Assembly (NCBI GenBank): GCA_032173965.1
Contig: CM063289.1
Coordinates: 26,561,690-26,625,689 of the forward strand
Direction: 5' to 3'
From: Sitta carolinensis
Taxonomy: Eukaryota; Chordata; Aves; Passeriformes; Sittidae
DNA: 64,000 bases
The translations under genes were made by a program, and so were the position numbers. The stretch's first letter is position 1. Each line of letters starts with the position of its first letter. The notes under the pieces are model-generated. The model did no database searches. It was not told where the DNA came from and saw only the letters and a program-made list of their open reading frames with translations. Of this stretch, positions 62,330 to 64,000 are shown piece after piece.

Positions 62330-64000
62330 CACTCCCATGAATGCAGGCAAGATTTTCCCTCTGGTGAATGCCTTGTATAAACTGCATTGTGTTTAAAAAC
62401 ATCAGCAGAGAGAAGCTTAGTTTAGCTTACATTCATCCTCGTTTTTCTTTGACTAATTACAGATTTTTTGTGACTGTCACGTTGAAATGATAGCTGCATT
62501 GGCAAGTATTCACCTCACTTTTGTGCTAAGCCACCTTCATTCCCTGGGCTGAGCCAGCAGGGCAGCAGCCACAGCAATAGCAAGTGCCTGTCACCATTTT
62601 ATCTTACCTAGCACACAGAGTGTGGCATTTGAGAGCTGAAGCCCTGGGTTTTCTTCCCTTCTCTTTCTGTGCAGTGCAGGGTGTGCCCCATTTGACCAAA
62701 TATTTGTGAAGTTACAGCCTTGGGACAGGCTGACAAAAGGTTATAAACTCACTTGTTTTCATCTTTCCCTAAGGCGGGCAGGCTGCAGTGAGGCTTCACA
62801 GCTGCCTCACGTGGGTGCCTCACACCTTCCCCTGACCCAGCTGCTGCTGGCCAGCAGAGATGGGACTGTGGGTCTGATCCACAGGAAAAATTCCTGCTTC
62901 CTTACCCCGAGAGACTGTGGCAGCAGCTGCCTCATCACTTTCTGTAGCCACAGACCTGGAGGTACCACTGGGGATAAAAAGCAAATGGTGTCATGGAAGA
63001 TCAGGTGTCATGTCACTGTCAGAGGGGCTCTGTGTGCTCTTGGGTGTGATGCACAGCACAGTGAGCCCCTGAGATTCAGCAAACTGCTGTGGGGCTCAGG
63101 TTTTTCCCACTGACATCAGCACCATTGGGTTCTTTTCTACCTGAACCTTCTGCTGTGCTCATCTTCAGAGGAAGATGGGAAAGAGTGAGTTTTGCATGTT
63201 AGTGGAAGGAAACCAGGCAGCTTAATCCCAAAGGTGAAGTATGTGTTCATAGTAACACCAGTTTTTACATCTCCCCAGCTCTGCTCAAGAGCAGCTGCAC
63301 TGAATTATGGTTGTGGCACTGCTGTTTCTTTTTGGAACAGAGAGGAGTGAGGTGCAGCTTTGGAATTTAAGCATAAGACAGAGCAGAAGGCGTTTTTCCA
63401 CTCCACTCTTGGCTTCAACAGTGGTCAAATTCCACAGCAACTTCAAGAGCTTCTCCTAATGCTGGTGCCAGCTGTGCCCAACATCTGGGCTCCCCTGGGT
63501 GTGAGGCTAGTCCTGGCTGTGCAAAGATTCTTTTGCAGGGAGCAGTCCCAGGTGTTTGTGTGGAACAGTGCTGTGCCTCAAGCCAATGCTGCCCACCCAT
63601 GGAATTGGGCAGAAAATGAGGATAAAAAATAGACAATATCCTAGAATTGTATGATTCTCTGAGTGTCTTGTTTTTAGTTTTCAGGCTGCAGCACCTTTGT
63701 GCTTCAGCACCACTCCCTGCTGTACTTAGAGAGCTCAGTCATGCTGCCTTTCCAAGCAATATCCCTTCTTGAAAAGCTGAACAAATCCACAGCCAAAGTG
63801 TTTCAGAGAGTTTCCACTAAACCTCCTCACTGCTGGAGTTTGGAGTGCCTGCTCTGAAACAGCAGCTTCCCCTTTTCATAGGGTATCAGTGGGCAGAGGC
63901 TTGGGGGACACTGGTGCATGACTGCAGATCTGTCAGCTGGTGGGTGGAAGAGGAGTCCCAAAGCATTCTCAGGAGTGGTAGGTGAGTTATGGCAGGAGTC

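Larger units (their letters stand above)
58413..64000. other. Non-coding sequence to the window end
   Basis: Holds the long T and pyrimidine tracts, the forkhead-like palindrome and the G21 run. Open frames reach 148 codons (61225-61671, minus) and resemble no protein I know. The short string GAATTGTATGATTCTCTGAG near 63643 resembles a CR1 terminal repeat but is too short to call. Confidence 0.65.

Noticed and set aside
63640..63665. Possible CR1 terminal octamer repeat (GAATTGTATGATTCTCTGAG)
   Set aside because: Too short, and no CR1 body lies next to it on either side.

Overview
This window looks like non-coding vertebrate DNA, most probably from a bird. I found no protein-coding gene, exon, tRNA, rRNA, CpG island or promoter that the sequence supports. 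The bird assignment rests on several short, diverged 3' ends of CR1 LINEs (for example near 33.8, 44.7, 48.9, 55.7 and 58.4 kb), sparse transposon content, general CpG depletion and many short simple repeats. Two of the CR1 pieces resemble variants I associate with neoavian or songbird genomes, but the order of bird cannot be fixed from here.

Layout. 0-14.2 kb: AT-rich unique sequence with simple repeats, an A42 tract at 6.07 kb and two blocks that look like possible conserved non-coding elements (3.8-4.3 and 8.75-9.0 kb). 14.27-15.66 kb: the most informative object, a badly decayed non-LTR retrotransposon whose reverse-transcriptase motifs survive in the right order in several broken frames. 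A roughly 260 bp ATCT/TCTA microsatellite splits it. The motif set fits the RTE clade rather than CR1. 15.7-33.8 kb: unique sequence, one CR1 piece at 21.3 kb, and a perfect odd palindrome centred on an AP-1-type heptamer at 26.17 kb. 33.8-58.4 kb: six of the seven CR1 fragments, two ancient MIR-like SINE relics (41.5 and 51.3 kb), and a candidate regulatory block at 38.9-39.3 kb with duplicated TGTTAACG boxes and a 9-bp dyad. 58.4-64 kb: long pyrimidine tracts, a 20-bp perfect palindrome of two inverted forkhead-like cores at 61.32 kb, and a G21 run at 62.31 kb.

The longest open frames (198, 168, 160 and 157 codons) are about what chance gives in 64 kb of six-frame sequence. Two of them run through transposon relics. 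Nothing here suggests genes working together. The window is best read as an intergenic or large-intron segment holding old retroelement debris, simple repeats and possibly a few distal regulatory elements. No new biological system is evident. The points most worth following up are the RTE relic and the dyad-symmetric candidate sites.
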